Position numbers and translations under genes: made by a program. A DNA stretch of 12,876 nt from Nitrososphaeraceae archaeon (GTDB lineage Archaea; Thermoproteota; Nitrososphaeria; Nitrososphaerales; Nitrososphaeraceae), in contig JAICHH010000043.1 in the NCBI GenBank assembly GCA_025922715.1, positions 1 to 12,876 of the forward strand. Reading direction: 5' to 3'. Below are positions 5,901-12,460 of the stretch, one piece after another (within the stretch, counting starts at the first letter, position 1; each line of letters starts with the position of its first letter). The notes under the pieces are model-generated. The model searched no databases. It was not told where the DNA came from and worked only from the letters and a program-made list of their open reading frames with translations.

Positions 5901-6309
5901 CGAAAGCTCAGTCAAACTATACTATGATGCTTCAAGTATTGTTGTTTAATAAACCAAGCTTGATTGTTGGCACAATTCGTATCAAGATAAGCTACTTCAC
6001 ATCCTGATCTTTTTTATTGAATGAAGATTTTTGTATTTGATCAAACAAAAAAAAAATCGAACTAATAATTTTAGTGGACAAATTTTCAAGCTTTGATTAG
6101 AGGCTTTAAGTCTTTCTAGTATAAGAAAACTTATATAGTATTAATTAAGGCAGTAGAAAATAACTTTCTTGAAAATAAAAAATTAAACTAAATCAATGTA
6201 GAGAGAGAATAAAATTAGTAAAAGACCATTATACAGAAAGATCTGATATAGTTAATTTTTCTGATTAAAAAGAGATTTAATACATAATCAATTTGTATTT
6301 TATTGATAG

Positions 6310-8196
6310 ATGGAAAGAAAGGAAGGGATAATAATGGATGAGGGCGACTTCTTCTCTAGAAAGAGAAAAGAGATTGGTATTATTTCAGTAGTCGCAATAA
6401 TTATTTCTTCATTTAGTTTATTTTTTTATCAACAGAATATAACAGAACAAAATATTAAGAATAGTATATTTAACCAGTATAAAGACCGTCAGATAGAATC
6501 TACACAAATTATTTCCGAACGTATTGAATCTGATTTGAAGTTGATTATGTCAATCCTTCAGGGAGTCGCAGATTCTGTTCCTCTACAACAAGGTGAACTA
6601 TATGGAGATAGAATTCAAAAGCTTATGAAAGAAAAATTTGATCAAATTAATGATATTACCAAAGTTGATGGGCTGTTTATTGCTGATGAAGATAATATAA
6701 TAACATATAATATAGTATCTGAAGGAAAAAGAAGTTTTGTTAATATAGATATTTCATTTAGAGATTATATACAAGAGACAAGAAATACTCTAAAACCAGT
6801 TTTTTCAGATGGATTTAAGGGAATTGATAATATATTTAGTATTGCATTAACTGTTCCAATAGTAAATAGTGATGATGGAAAATATATAGGAACAATCGGG
6901 ATACAAATACCTACTGAGCCTTTTTTTGCACATTCTGGTAATATTAACAATGTCAATTCACAGTTTTTAGTAGCGTATGATAGTAAAAAAAATTATATAG
7001 TTACCCCTAGGACACAATTCATTGGAAAGAATTTTTTTGATAATAATGTCCAAAAATTTTTTAATGTGACAGATATTCAAAATAATTATTACCGTAAAGT
7101 TTTTTCGGGTAAATTATTAGGAGGATCTGCAGTATATGATTTTGGAAGTGGTGAGAGACTAAATACGGGATACCCAATTTTGTTGCAAGAAAAACCTAAA
7201 TATTTTATATTCATCATAACACCTACTACACAAATATATTCACATATCAATGATATTCTTCATACGGAAAGAATAAAAGTTTTTTCTTTGATTTTTGGCC
7301 TTTCATTTGCAGTTCTGATTTTAATCCTATTTCTTATAAAGTGGAACAATACATTAAATATTGAAGTAAGAAAAAGAACGAGAGAATTACAAGAATCAAA
7401 TAGACAACTTTCATTATCAAATCAAGAAATTGCACAGGCCAATGATGAATTAAAAGTACATGATAAAATGCAAAAGGAATTCATTAATATAGCAAGCCAT
7501 GAGATAAAGACACCCCTTCAAGCTATTCTTTCAGCTTCTCAACTATTACAAATATATCCAGAAAGACAAAAGAAATTCGCGTCAGCGATACAAAGAAATG
7601 CTATTAGGCTCCAAAGACTTTCTAATGATATATTAGACGTTGCTAAAATTGAAAGCCGGTCATTAAAATTAAAAAAGGAATTATTAGATCTAAATGAATT
7701 AATATCGAATATTATAGAGGATTATAAGACTATTATTGTAAAAGATAATCATAATATCAAATTATATTTTAAACCATCTCACTATGTTTTATTCGTGGAA
7801 GCCGATAAAGAAAGAATTGCTGGAGTAATTTCCAACCTTCTCAATAATGCTATTAAATTTACCAAAAAAGGCGAAATATTTGTTTCTACTGAGAAAGATG
7901 ATAATAGTAATAACGATTATGCCTTAGTGACTGTAAAGGATACTGGCGAGGGAATAGATCCGGAAATATTACCTAAAATATTTTCAAAGTTTATTACAAA
8001 ATCTTTTGAAGGGTTAGGGTTAGGGATGTATATCGCTAAAAATATTGTGGAAGCTCATGAGGGAAAGATATGGACTGAGAATAATAATAATAATAATAAT
8101 AATAATAAGAAGAATGGTAATCGTGGAGCTATATTTTATTTTACTTTACCACTAAGCAAAGCAGTAGGAACATTAAATAACAATACTGATAAATAA
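6310..8196 (+). CDS. Membrane sensor histidine kinase with extracellular Cache domain
   Basis: A complete 628-residue sensor kinase. Transmembrane helix 1 is at about 22-40 and helix 2 at about 322-344; between them lies a roughly 280-residue outside domain of the double-Cache type (VDGLFIADEDNIITYNI, IALTVPIVNSDDGKYIGTIG), which binds small ligands in relatives. A coiled coil follows (345-385, no clear HAMP). The HisKA box FINIASHEIKTP holds the phosphorylated His397. The ATPase domain has the N box SNLLNNAIKF (508-517), the G1 box DTGEGI (544-549), the F box IFSKF (557-561) and the G2 box GLGLGMYIAK (568-577). Just after G2, nine asparagines (591-599) come from an (AAT)9 repeat. A second ATG at 6334 has GGAAGGG six bases upstream and is an alternative start. 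No intact response regulator is nearby, so it is an orphan here; ligand unknown. Confidence 0.95.
   Translation: MERKEGIIMDEGDFFSRKRKEIGIISVVAIIISSFSLFFYQQNITEQNIKNSIFNQYKDRQIESTQIISERIESDLKLIMSILQGVADSVPLQQGELYGDRIQKLMKEKFDQINDITKVDGLFIADEDNIITYNIVSEGKRSFVNIDISFRDYIQETRNTLKPVFSDGFKGIDNIFSIALTVPIVNSDDGKYIGTIGIQIPTEPFFAHSGNINNVNSQFLVAYDSKKNYIVTPRTQFIGKNFFDNNVQKFFNVTDIQNNYYRKVFSGKLLGGSAVYDFGSGERLNTGYPILLQEKPKYFIFIITPTTQIYSHINDILHTERIKVFSLIFGLSFAVLILILFLIKWNNTLNIEVRKRTRELQESNRQLSLSNQEIAQANDELKVHDKMQKEFINIASHEIKTPLQAILSASQLLQIYPERQKKFASAIQRNAIRLQRLSNDILDVAKIESRSLKLKKELLDLNELISNIIEDYKTIIVKDNHNIKLYFKPSHYVLFVEADKERIAGVISNLLNNAIKFTKKGEIFVSTEKDDNSNNDYALVTVKDTGEGIDPEILPKIFSKFITKSFEGLGLGMYIAKNIVEAHEGKIWTENNNNNNNNNKKNGNRGAIFYFTLPLSKAVGTLNNNTDK
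8080..8106 (+). repeat. (AAT)9 microsatellite inside the kinase gene
   Basis: Nine uninterrupted AAT codons encode Asn591-599 of the kinase, between the G2 box and the last beta strand (GAIFYFTLPL). Unit gain or loss would keep the frame and change only the linker length. Confidence 0.9.
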
Positions 8197-8334
8197 AAAA
8201 GAAATTATCAAATATTTATATAATATGAGCTAAAATTAAGGAAGTCTGCTTGTAATCTATTGACAAGTTGGTTTAGCAAATACTCCAATAAAAAATTTAA
8301 TAAATTTATTTTTTTACGAGCTATATCTTTATAG

Positions 8335-8366
8335 TATTATTTTAATAGATTATTATTTTAATAGAT
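8335..8366 (+). promoter_or_regulatory. Tandem 16-base repeat containing the promoter of the F420-type oxidoreductase
   Basis: TATTATTTTAATAGAT occurs twice in direct, abutting copies (8335-8350 and 8351-8366). The TTTTAAT in the first copy is centred about 29 bases before the GTG at 8372, so it can act as TATA box of a nearly leaderless transcript. The second copy is too close to the start to serve that start. Confidence 0.55.
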
Positions 8367-8371
8367 AGATA

Positions 8372-9295
8372 GTGAAAGTAGGATTAGTTGTTCCCCAATT
8401 TGGGATGAATTCAACAAAAGAAAATTTAATTACATTTATTCGTCTTGCAGAAAAAGAAGGATTTGAATCACTTTGGGTATATGATCGAATGTTTTATCCT
8501 CTTAATCCCCAACAGCCATATCCTGGAACTCCAAATAAAAGAGAATGGCCTGAATATTTTCAGAATGTTTTAGATCCGTTAACAACACTAGCATTTATTG
8601 CAGCTAATACTACAAAGGCAAATTTGGGAACTTGTATTATTGACATGATTTTTCACAATCCTATAACCCTTGCTAAAGAATTTACTACAATTGACATTTT
8701 ATCTCAAGGCAGAATGATTTGTGGTTTAGGTATTGGATGGTCAAAAGACGAGTATCTTGCAGCAAATATTCCTTATGAAAAAAGAGGAGAAAGAGCAAAC
8801 GAAATTCTTCAGGCAATGATAAAGATATGGACAGATGATAGTGTAGAATTTAGTGGAAATTTTTATAAAATTCCAAAATCAATAATTAATCCAAAACCCG
8901 TTCAAAGACCTCATCCTAAAATTTTGTTAGGAGGTTTCTCACCAAAGACATTTGAGCGCATGGTCAAATATGCAGATGGTTATATCGGAGCTCTAGCAGG
9001 ATCGTTTGAATATTTTACCAATTCAATTAAAATGTTTAATGATTCTATTGAAAAAAGCTCAAAATCAAGAAAAGATTTTGATCTAACTATTCTAACCTAT
9101 CCATATCTTTTTACAAGCAGCTCTGAAAATGATTGGGCTCCTATGTGTGGAACAATAGATGAAATTGGTTCGGATTTATCTAAACTCAAAAGTTTTGGAG
9201 TAGACAGGGTAATTCTAGCAATAAATGCAGAAGAGAATTATAATGTAAATAAAACTATTGAATTGGTTAAAGAATTAAAAAAGTTCTGCCAATAG
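8372..9295 (+). CDS. Luciferase-like (LLM class) F420-dependent oxidoreductase
   Basis: A 307-residue TIM-barrel oxidoreductase of the bacterial-luciferase superfamily, in the subgroup that generally uses coenzyme F420 rather than FMN (compare TIGR03619-type proteins). Motifs in order: MKVGLVVPQFGMN (1-13), LAEKEGFESLWVYDRMF (25-41), LGTCIIDMIFHNPITLAKEF (85-104), the core GRMICGLGIGWSKDEY (113-128), KIWTDD...FSGNFYKI (151-167), PKPVQRPHPKILLGG (174-188) and the C-terminal GVDRVILAI (276-284). Length is normal for the family and the gene is intact. Substrate cannot be told; relatives act on alcohols, sugars phosphates or aromatic compounds. It starts with GTG, placed by the TATA element in the duplicated sequence directly upstream. 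It stands alone between the kinase and the phasin-like gene; a T6 run at about 9307 may end the transcript. Confidence 0.93.
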   Translation: MKVGLVVPQFGMNSTKENLITFIRLAEKEGFESLWVYDRMFYPLNPQQPYPGTPNKREWPEYFQNVLDPLTTLAFIAANTTKANLGTCIIDMIFHNPITLAKEFTTIDILSQGRMICGLGIGWSKDEYLAANIPYEKRGERANEILQAMIKIWTDDSVEFSGNFYKIPKSIINPKPVQRPHPKILLGGFSPKTFERMVKYADGYIGALAGSFEYFTNSIKMFNDSIEKSSKSRKDFDLTILTYPYLFTSSSENDWAPMCGTIDEIGSDLSKLKSFGVDRVILAINAEENYNVNKTIELVKELKKFCQ

Positions 9296-9405
9296 TTTTA
9301 GTATAATTTTTTCATCCAAAATGATAGAAATTTTAAGTATATTAGGTAATAAGTTCCGTAAGTAACAAGGCTTTATAACATATTTTCAATGAAATTAAAA
9401 TAATC

Positions 9406-9449
9406 ATTAGCAAATAATAGTTATTTATAAAAGTATAAAAATTGCTAAT
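9406..9449 (+). promoter_or_regulatory. Inverted repeat flanking a TATA element and a six-codon frame
   Basis: ATTAGCAA at 9406-9413 and TTGCTAAT at 9442-9449 are exact inverted copies. Between them lies TTTATAAAAGTATAAAA (9424-9440), a strong TATA-like element predicting a transcript start at about 9455. An ATG at 9456 opens only MSELYY before TAA (9474). It could be a second, controlled promoter for the phasin-like gene 80 bases downstream, with a tiny leader frame. Confidence 0.35.
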
Positions 9450-9493
9450 AATGTAATGTCTGAGCTTTATTATTAATTTCTTAGTTTATTAGA

Positions 9494-9504
9494 ATTTATA
9501 AATC
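9494..9504 (+). promoter_or_regulatory. TATA box for the phasin-like gene
   Basis: ATTTATAAATC is centred near 9499 and predicts a transcript start near 9525, ten bases before the ATG at 9535. This argues against the in-frame TTG at 9508. Confidence 0.5.
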
Positions 9505-9534
9505 ATATTGTCTATAAGGACAACAGTGACTAAT

Positions 9535-10092
9535 ATGTCAAACTTAAAAGATGAAAATAAAAAACAAAGTAACAATATAAAAGAAGGAACAGAGAACTTT
9601 TTAGACCAACAAAAACAACAAATGGCAAATACTACATCAAATATTTCAAACACAACAAATAGGGTCAATGACAATTTCAATGAATATCAAAAAACAAATA
9701 ATGAAATCATTGAGAAAGGTATTGATACTACTAATAAATATCAACAAGAAACCATTAACACAATTCAATCAATCTCAAACAACTCTATAGAATTACAAAA
9801 GAATATTCTTAATACTTATCAATCAGCATTCTCAAGATTTTTAAATGATACATCTAAATCATATTGGAGTAATTATATGTATCCAGAAAGATATGCTGAT
9901 GTATATAATAAAACCAACCAAAACATTACAGATAATACAATCAATGCTAATAGAAGAATAAATGATTTAGTATTAGGATCAACAGAAACCTTTAACAAAT
10001 CAATAGAAATTGCACAAAAATACTATAATGAATCAGTTCAAAATTACTTTAATTTTGTAAATAAGATAGAAAAATCTTATTACAACCACTAA
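9535..10092 (+). CDS. Phasin-like coiled-coil protein
   Basis: A 185-residue hydrophilic, almost proline-free protein rich in Asn, Thr, Gln, Ser and Lys. It is predicted to be nearly all helix, with heptad-like spacing of hydrophobic residues (NNEIIEKGIDTTNKY, NTIQSISNNSIELQKNILNT), an aromatic centre (FSRFLNDTSKSYWSNYMYPE, about 110-129) and a second helical arm (TETFNKSIEIAQKYYNESVQ) ending with YYNH. No signal peptide or membrane helix. The overall build (long amphipathic helices around one short aromatic segment, about 180 residues) is like phasins, which coat polyhydroxyalkanoate granules; Nitrososphaeria carry PHA synthase genes. No PHA gene is visible here, so the role is inference. 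I take ATG 9535 rather than TTG 9508 because of the TATA box. A T run (ATTTTTTATTATT) right after the stop should terminate it. Confidence 0.7.
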   Translation: MSNLKDENKKQSNNIKEGTENFLDQQKQQMANTTSNISNTTNRVNDNFNEYQKTNNEIIEKGIDTTNKYQQETINTIQSISNNSIELQKNILNTYQSAFSRFLNDTSKSYWSNYMYPERYADVYNKTNQNITDNTINANRRINDLVLGSTETFNKSIEIAQKYYNESVQNYFNFVNKIEKSYYNH

Positions 10093-10105
10093 TTTTTTAT
10101 TATTA

Positions 10106-10145
10106 ATTCCTAAATAATTCCTAAATAAGTATAATTATAATTATA
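10106..10145. repeat. Short tandem repeats after the phasin-like gene
   Basis: The 11-base unit ATTCCTAAATA occurs twice in tandem (10106-10127), followed by TATAATTATAATTATA (10130-10145), a low-complexity 16-base palindrome. Probably replication slippage in AT-rich intergenic DNA. Confidence 0.7.
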
Positions 10146-10267
10146 ATTCATATAACTTGTGTATTCATTATTTTTTTGAATGGAATACTGGAATGTTTCT
10201 TATAAATTATATAATATAAAATATATAAGAATATAATCTCAAATTGTTTTGATAATATCATATATTT

Positions 10268-10661
10268 ATGAAATGTTTATCTTTGAAGCAACCATATGCA
10301 GACTTGCTAGCTTTTGGTGAAAAGACAATAGAGTTAAGAAAATGGAATACTAAATTTAGAGGAGAATTTCTGATTCATGCTTCAAAAAATATTGATATAG
10401 AAGCTTGTGAGATTGGATATTGATATTGACAAGCATACAATAGGCGCTATCATTGGCTCTGCATTTTTATATGATTTTAAAGAATACAGCAATCAAGAAG
10501 AGTTTAACAAAGATAAACAAAAGCACTTTTCTATTGTTACTAAATATTTTGATGGCTACAAATACGGCTTCTTAATTAGAAATGCTAGAATGTTTAAAAA
10601 ATCAATTCCTTATCCCGGCAAATTAAGGTTCTTTGAAGTAGAGGATTCGATAAAGTTTTAA
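10268..10661 (+). pseudogene. ASCH-domain (PUA-like) protein, split by a frameshift
   Basis: ATG 10268 opens MKCLSLKQPYADLLAFGEKT IELRKWNTKFRGEFLIHASK NIDIEAC, the typical ASCH start (SLKQPYA, GEKTIELRKW, RGEFLIHAS). This frame stops at 10421. The frame starting at GTG 10407 continues RLDIDIDKHTIGAIIGSAFL YDFKEY and ends with YGFLIRNARMFKKSIPYPGK LRFFEVEDSIKF, the rest of the same domain (GAIIGSAFLYD, IPYPGKLRFFEV). Joined, they give about 130 residues, a normal ASCH length. The join, TGTGAGATTGG, would read through as C-E-R-L if it were TGTGAGAGATTGG, so one GA unit seems to be missing. ASCH proteins have a beta-barrel pocket that binds RNA or modified nucleosides; E. coli YqfB hydrolyses N4-acetylcytidine. 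Unless translation restarts at the overlapping GTG or shifts frame, it is inactive. Confidence 0.8.
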
Positions 10662-10734
10662 TTGTGTATTAGATAATAATATTCAATATACTATAGTATT
10701 AATTGCTTCTCTCTGTAATAATTTATTAATATTT

Positions 10735-11054
10735 TTACCAGATTTGTCTCTTTATCACGTTTATTGCTTCTTCATATACCTTTTTTGCTTTTTGTAGATC
10801 GCCATTAAAACATTCATTAGATATTTTTTTAATAATTTCATCGTAGGAAATATTTTTTTGACTAGTCTTAAATTCTTGTTTTTCGTAATTTGAAAACATA
10901 TTTGTTAAACTTGATGGTAGCATTGATAAAAGACCTGTTGCTACTACTGGTTCTGAATTTTGAAGAAAAAATTTCGATGTTATTGAAATTCCTTGTCTTG
11001 CATATCAGGTGAGATTTCCAATCTTTGGGCAAAATGTTCAATAATATCTTCCAT
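10735..11054 (-). pseudogene. Small helical protein, VcgC/DUF2780-like, with one-base frameshift
   Basis: From ATG 11054 the minus strand reads MEDIIEHFAQRLEISPDM, then the frame runs QDKEFQ and stops at 10980. The next frame continues smoothly ARQGISITSKFFLQNSEPVV ATGLLSMLPSSLTNMFSNYE and ends KAKKVYEEAINVIKRQIW at 10735. The observed ATGCAAGA would join the halves as M-A-R if it were ATGGCAAGA, so one G is missing. The N-terminal half (LEISPDMARQGI...LLSMLP) resembles small helical domains of the DUF2780/VcgC and DUF2267 kind, which is a weak comparison from memory. The C-terminal half is a charged helix. TATA-like ATTAAATATTTAA lies about 23 bases upstream. Its end converges on the ASCH gene with a gap of 73 bases. 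Confidence 0.65.
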
Positions 11055-11070
11055 AACGAAAAAAAGGCAG

Positions 11071-11083
11071 TTAAATATTTAAT
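11071..11083 (-). promoter_or_regulatory. TATA box for the frameshifted helical protein gene
   Basis: On the minus strand ATTAAATATTTAA is centred about 23 bases before the ATG at 11054, so the gene was once expressed from a leaderless promoter. Confidence 0.4.
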
Positions 11084-11086
11084 CAA

Positions 11087-11368
11087 TTGGTAATATTTTT
11101 ATCCATAATAATGCTGAATTTTTTTCGATGCCATTATTTTTCTTATATTGAAATAATCATAGAATTACCTTAGATCTTTAAAATGTTAAGTTCCTTTCTA
11201 ATTTAAGAAGAAGACGAGAATTTCATATTTGATTAAATGATTATTACTATAATCCTTAATTAATTCTCAGTTAATTTATCGAGATAACTGTATACATTTT
11301 TCAATTAATATATAAAGATAATAATAGATAAATGGATAAAAATAACTTTATATTATTTTATTATAATT
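11087..11368. other. AT-rich intergenic stretch without genes
   Basis: All frames contain frequent stops; the longest readings are 10-16 codons. A few TATA-like strings occur (11309-11316, 11334-11346). No structure worth naming. Confidence 0.4.
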
Positions 11369-11446
11369 ATGGAACAATTTGATAAACAAGTTAAGGAAGA
11401 TCAAATTGAGGAAATAAATCATTATTATGAAAAAGAATCAATATAA
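11369..11446 (+). CDS. Possible 25-residue acidic peptide
   Basis: ATG 11369 opens MEQFDKQVKEDQIEEINHYY EKESI and TAA. It is entirely hydrophilic and could form one amphipathic helix. A TATA-like GATAAAAATAAC is about 29 bases upstream. It points toward the membrane protein gene at 11469-11831, with 22 bases between the stops. Too short to be sure; it may be a chance frame. Confidence 0.25.
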   Translation: MEQFDKQVKEDQIEEINHYYEKESI

Positions 11447-11468
11447 AAATGGTCAATAAAGAAATTTT

Positions 11469-11831
11469 TCATTTCTTTAAGAATATACGACCAACTATTG
11501 TACTGACTAAAGTAAAGGATCCAATTAATGCAGCAATAAATACTGTATCTGCTACTGATGCTAGTGGTTCTCCTATAACTGCTATGAATATTGAATATAC
11601 AATAATTAGGAACCCAATCAATGCAAATAGGCCAAAAACTATTGATTTAATATCATTGCTACTACCATTTTCAAATGTTGATCCTTTTTTATCTACATTT
11701 TTTGATCCTTTAGTGTCTTTTTCAGGATCAACCTTTGTAGGAATAGACTGATTTATTTCATTACTAGTAGAAGTTAGTTTATCTATTTCTCTTTTATAAG
11801 GATCAGAATTTTTATATATATTATCAGCCAT
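11469..11831 (-). CDS. Hypothetical two-helix membrane protein
   Basis: A 120-residue protein. Residues 1-62 are hydrophilic and charged, probably disordered in the cytoplasm (MADNIYKNSDPYKREIDKLT, then Lys/Asp/Ser-rich). Two hydrophobic helices follow at about 64-86 (IVFGLFALIGFLIIVYSIFI) and 94-117 (DTVFIAALIGSFTLVSTIVG), joined by a short turn with the sequence GEPLASVA, and the protein ends with KK. I recognise no family. It may anchor or scaffold something at the membrane. The ATG at 11831 has a good TATA box 26 bases upstream, so a leaderless message is likely. Monocistronic. The long frame on the opposite strand is a shadow of this gene. Confidence 0.78.
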   Translation of the reverse strand: MADNIYKNSDPYKREIDKLTSTSNEINQSIPTKVDPEKDTKGSKNVDKKGSTFENGSSNDIKSIVFGLFALIGFLIIVYSIFIAVIGEPLASVADTVFIAALIGSFTLVSTIVGRIFLKK

Positions 11832-11851
11832 TTTATTATAATTATATTTAA

Positions 11852-11863
11852 TAGTATAAAAAC
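11852..11863 (-). promoter_or_regulatory. TATA box for the two-helix membrane protein
   Basis: The minus strand reads GTTTTTATACTA, centred 26 bases before the ATG at 11831: ideal spacing for a leaderless archaeal transcript. Confidence 0.5.
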
Positions 11864-11992
11864 AATTTTTTAAGAATTAATCTACTGATAACATCTAATT
11901 CAATATACTTTTTTAAATATCCTTCTTAGTATATGCTATAGCCTATTTGGTAGCAAATCACAGATCTTTAAGAGAGAAATAAAGAATGAATC

Positions 11993-12385
11993 TCATCTAT
12001 TTTCCATTACTGTTTCTCTAGACATTAACATTAGAACTTTATCAGCAATATTTTCAGGACTCATAGGTTTAAGACCAAATTCATCAGCACCATATCCCAA
12101 TATCCTTGTTTTATCAGAATCCTCATCAGCAATAACAAGAACCTTTGTATCATTATTGATTTTCTTGATATTAATTATTAATGTTAAATTCCTATCAGCT
12201 GCTATATTGCCACCAATTATCACCACATCAACTTTTCCTTCCAGTTCATTTATTTTTTCTAGGCATTCTTTACCATCGATAAACTTGTGGGACTCACATC
12301 CCTTTAACCATAAGAAGCCACTTAGCAACAAGTTAGCATCATCATTTTCTTGAACGATAAAAACTCTCGGTTTAGCAATAGCCAT
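11993..12385 (-). CDS. Pseudo-receiver protein (CheY-like fold without phosphoacceptor)
   Basis: A 130-residue single-domain protein with the order of a response-regulator receiver: strand PRVFIVQENDD (6-16), helix, KFIDGKECLEKI, strand VDVVIIGGNI (52-61), helix, strand TKVLVIADED, helix, and the GLKP loop near the end. The key residues differ: the acidic pair is replaced by Gln12-Glu13, the phosphoacceptor position in VVIIGG is Gly58, and the switch Thr/Ser is missing; only the Lys of LKP is kept. It probably cannot take phosphate and may work by protein-protein contact. I choose the ATG at 12385 rather than the one at 12421, because the TATA box at 12408-12419 lies between them, 27 bases before 12385. 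A close paralogue lies directly upstream (12461 to the edge). Confidence 0.8.
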   Translation of the reverse strand: MAIAKPRVFIVQENDDANLLLSGFLWLKGCESHKFIDGKECLEKINELEGKVDVVIIGGNIAADRNLTLIINIKKINNDTKVLVIADEDSDKTRILGYGADEFGLKPMSPENIADKVLMLMSRETVMENR

Positions 12386-12407
12386 AAGATATCTATTTTG
12401 TACTACT

Positions 12408-12419
12408 ACTATAAAAATC
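12408..12419 (-). promoter_or_regulatory. TATA box for the pseudo-receiver gene
   Basis: Minus strand GATTTTTATAGT, centred about 27 bases before the ATG at 12385. It decides the start, since the longer reading from 12421 would begin upstream of the transcript. Confidence 0.5.
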
Positions 12420-12460
12420 AACGATGATAATAAAACAACAATTATAATAGAAAATTATCA

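Larger units (their letters stand above)
5369..6309. other. Nearly 1 kb without an intact gene; decayed frames
   Basis: No complete gene can be supported. Two stretches look like decayed coding sequence (5430-5624 and 5685-5900, described separately). A 12-base palindrome CTACAATTGTAG lies at 5401-5412. From 5901 to 6290 all frames are rich in stops; the plus-strand frame ending VKDHYTERSDIVNFSD near 6270 is too short to judge. I see no tRNA, snoRNA or repeat family here. Confidence 0.4.

Noticed and set aside
5912..6015. Minus-strand open frame reading RSGCEVAYLDTNCANNQAWF
   Set aside because: No start codon, a stop directly upstream and no recognisable motif; left as a chance frame.
8011..8025. 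GGGTTAGGGTTAGGG, identical to the vertebrate telomere repeat
   Set aside because: It encodes the conserved G2 box (GLGLG) of the kinase; only three G runs are present, too few for an intramolecular G-quadruplex.
10868..11086. 72-codon minus-strand frame
   Set aside because: It is a third frame through the frameshifted helical protein; its start lies upstream of the promoter-matched ATG and its translation fits no pattern.
11449..11751. 100-codon open frame on the plus strand
   Set aside because: It lies opposite the two-helix membrane protein gene, which has a proper TATA box; the antisense translation has no coherent domain pattern.
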